From positions 1 to 12,983 of the forward strand of contig JAEWEI010000428.1 of the NCBI GenBank assembly GCA_023389545.1: a stretch of DNA of 12,983 nt, written 5' to 3'. A program made the translations under genes and the position numbers. The notes beneath the pieces were generated by a model, which saw only the letters and a program-made list of their open reading frames with translations, did not search any database and was not told the origin of the DNA. This stretch comes from Actinomycetes bacterium (lineage in GTDB: Bacteria; Actinomycetota; Actinomycetes; Actinomycetales; Cellulomonadaceae). Position 1 is the stretch's first letter; each line of letters starts with the position of its first letter. Shown here piece by piece: positions 12,709 to 12,983 of the stretch.

Positions 12709-12783
12709 TGGTGGGCGATACTGGGATCGAACCAGTGACCTCTTCCGTGTCAGGGAAGCGCGCTACCGCTGCGCCAATCGCCC
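12709..12783 (-). tRNA. tRNA-Val (GAC)
   Basis: Minus strand. The acceptor stem GGGCGAT/ATCGCCC closes a full cloverleaf, with D stem GCGC/GCGC. The anticodon arm CTTCC-CTGACAC-GGAAG has anticodon GAC, and the T arm is ACTGG-TTCGATC-CCAGT. The discriminator is A and the 3' CCA is encoded (12711-12709). It reads valine codons GUC/GUU. Last tRNA before the 13-bp terminator. Confidence 0.97.
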
Positions 12784-12794
12784 AGAAGACTGCG

Positions 12795-12865
12795 AGGTGG
12801 AGATGGGATTCGAACCCACGTGGACGGCTTTGCAGGCCGCTGCCTAGCCACTCGGCCACTCCACC
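12795..12865 (-). tRNA. tRNA-Cys (GCA)
   Basis: Minus strand. The acceptor stem is GGTGGAG/CTCCACC. The anticodon loop CTGCAAA gives anticodon GCA. The T arm is TGGG-TTCGAAT-CCCA. The discriminator base is U, the identity base expected for cysteinyl-tRNA synthetase. CCA is not encoded, as CGC follows. It is separated from tRNA-Val by 11 nt. Confidence 0.97.
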
Positions 12866-12909
12866 ATGAGAGCCGGTCCCGGCCGGCGCGCGACCAAGAT
12901 CCATCTCCG

Positions 12910-12981
12910 AGCGGACGACGGGATTCGAACCCGCGACCCTCACCTTGGCAAGGTGATGCTCTACCACTGAGCCACGTCCGC
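12910..12981 (-). tRNA. tRNA-Gly (GCC)
   Basis: Minus strand. The acceptor stem is GCGGACG/CGTCCGC with D arm GCTC-AGTGGTA-GAGC. The anticodon arm is TCACC-TTGCCAA-GGTGA with anticodon GCC. The T arm is GCGGG-TTCGAAT-CCCGT, with one non-Watson-Crick end pair, and the discriminator is U. CCA is not encoded. It reads GGC/GGU, the dominant glycine codons in this GC-rich DNA. The operon promoter must lie beyond the right edge of the window. Confidence 0.97.
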
Positions 12982-12983
12982 AC

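Noticed and set aside
11426..12967. A 513-codon minus-strand frame running through the tRNA cluster and the DoxX and NUDIX genes
   Set aside because: It crosses three tRNA genes and a terminator and shows no protein family features.
1..12983. Search for mobile elements, CRISPR repeats, toxin-antitoxin pairs, phage genes or other defence loci
   Set aside because: No transposase, integrase, spaced direct repeats, or recognised defence families were seen. The tRNA genes at the right edge show no adjacent integrase or duplicated tRNA end that would mark an integration site inside the window.

Overview
The window is ordinary-looking chromosome from a high-GC Gram-positive bacterium. Base composition is strongly GC-rich, GTG starts are used, gene families are typically actinobacterial, and a tRNA-Gly/Cys/Val cluster sits at the right edge. 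The style resembles Micrococcales such as the Cellulomonadaceae, but that placement is an impression, not a result. I see no insertion sequences, phage genes, integrase, CRISPR array or composition break.

Layout, left to right. Positions 1-263 hold the 3' end of an AlkA-type DNA glycosylase gene. It converges on a type II NADH dehydrogenase gene (284-1663, minus strand). A divergent spacer then leads to a plus-strand pair with overlapping stop and start: a DUF1622 membrane protein and a DUF72 (YecE-like) protein (1859-3141). These converge on a minus-strand glutamate-dependent acid-resistance operon (6090-3154), made of glutamate decarboxylase (gadB) and a GadC-like glutamate:GABA antiporter. 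A 311-bp leader upstream of gadB has several inverted repeats and a possible 13-codon mini-ORF. Next is a CorA-type Mg2+/Co2+ channel (6402-7418, minus), divergent from a DinB-family protein (7556-8068, plus).

The DinB gene shares its stop tetranucleotide CTAG with a convergent YbjN-like gene (8065-8538). Upstream of that on the minus strand is an unusual short-chain dehydrogenase with an extra four-cysteine module (8593-10077). A divergent spacer with a good promoter candidate leads to a plus-strand run: a VOC/glyoxalase-fold protein, a uridine-kinase-like protein without a working P-loop, a NUDIX hydrolase and a DoxX-family membrane protein (10247-12604). The right edge carries tRNA-Val(GAC), tRNA-Cys(GCA) and tRNA-Gly(GCC) on the minus strand, ended by a perfect 13-bp hairpin.

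The only clear multi-gene system is the gadB-gadC pair. Decarboxylation of glutamate consumes a cytosolic proton and the antiporter exchanges GABA for glutamate. No wholly new system is evident. The best second-look items are two proteins with altered catalytic motifs (SDR with Thr at the Tyr position; kinase-like protein lacking the Walker A Lys), the antiporter's short His-free C-terminal tail, and the structured leaders upstream of gadB, the YbjN-like gene and the DoxX gene.
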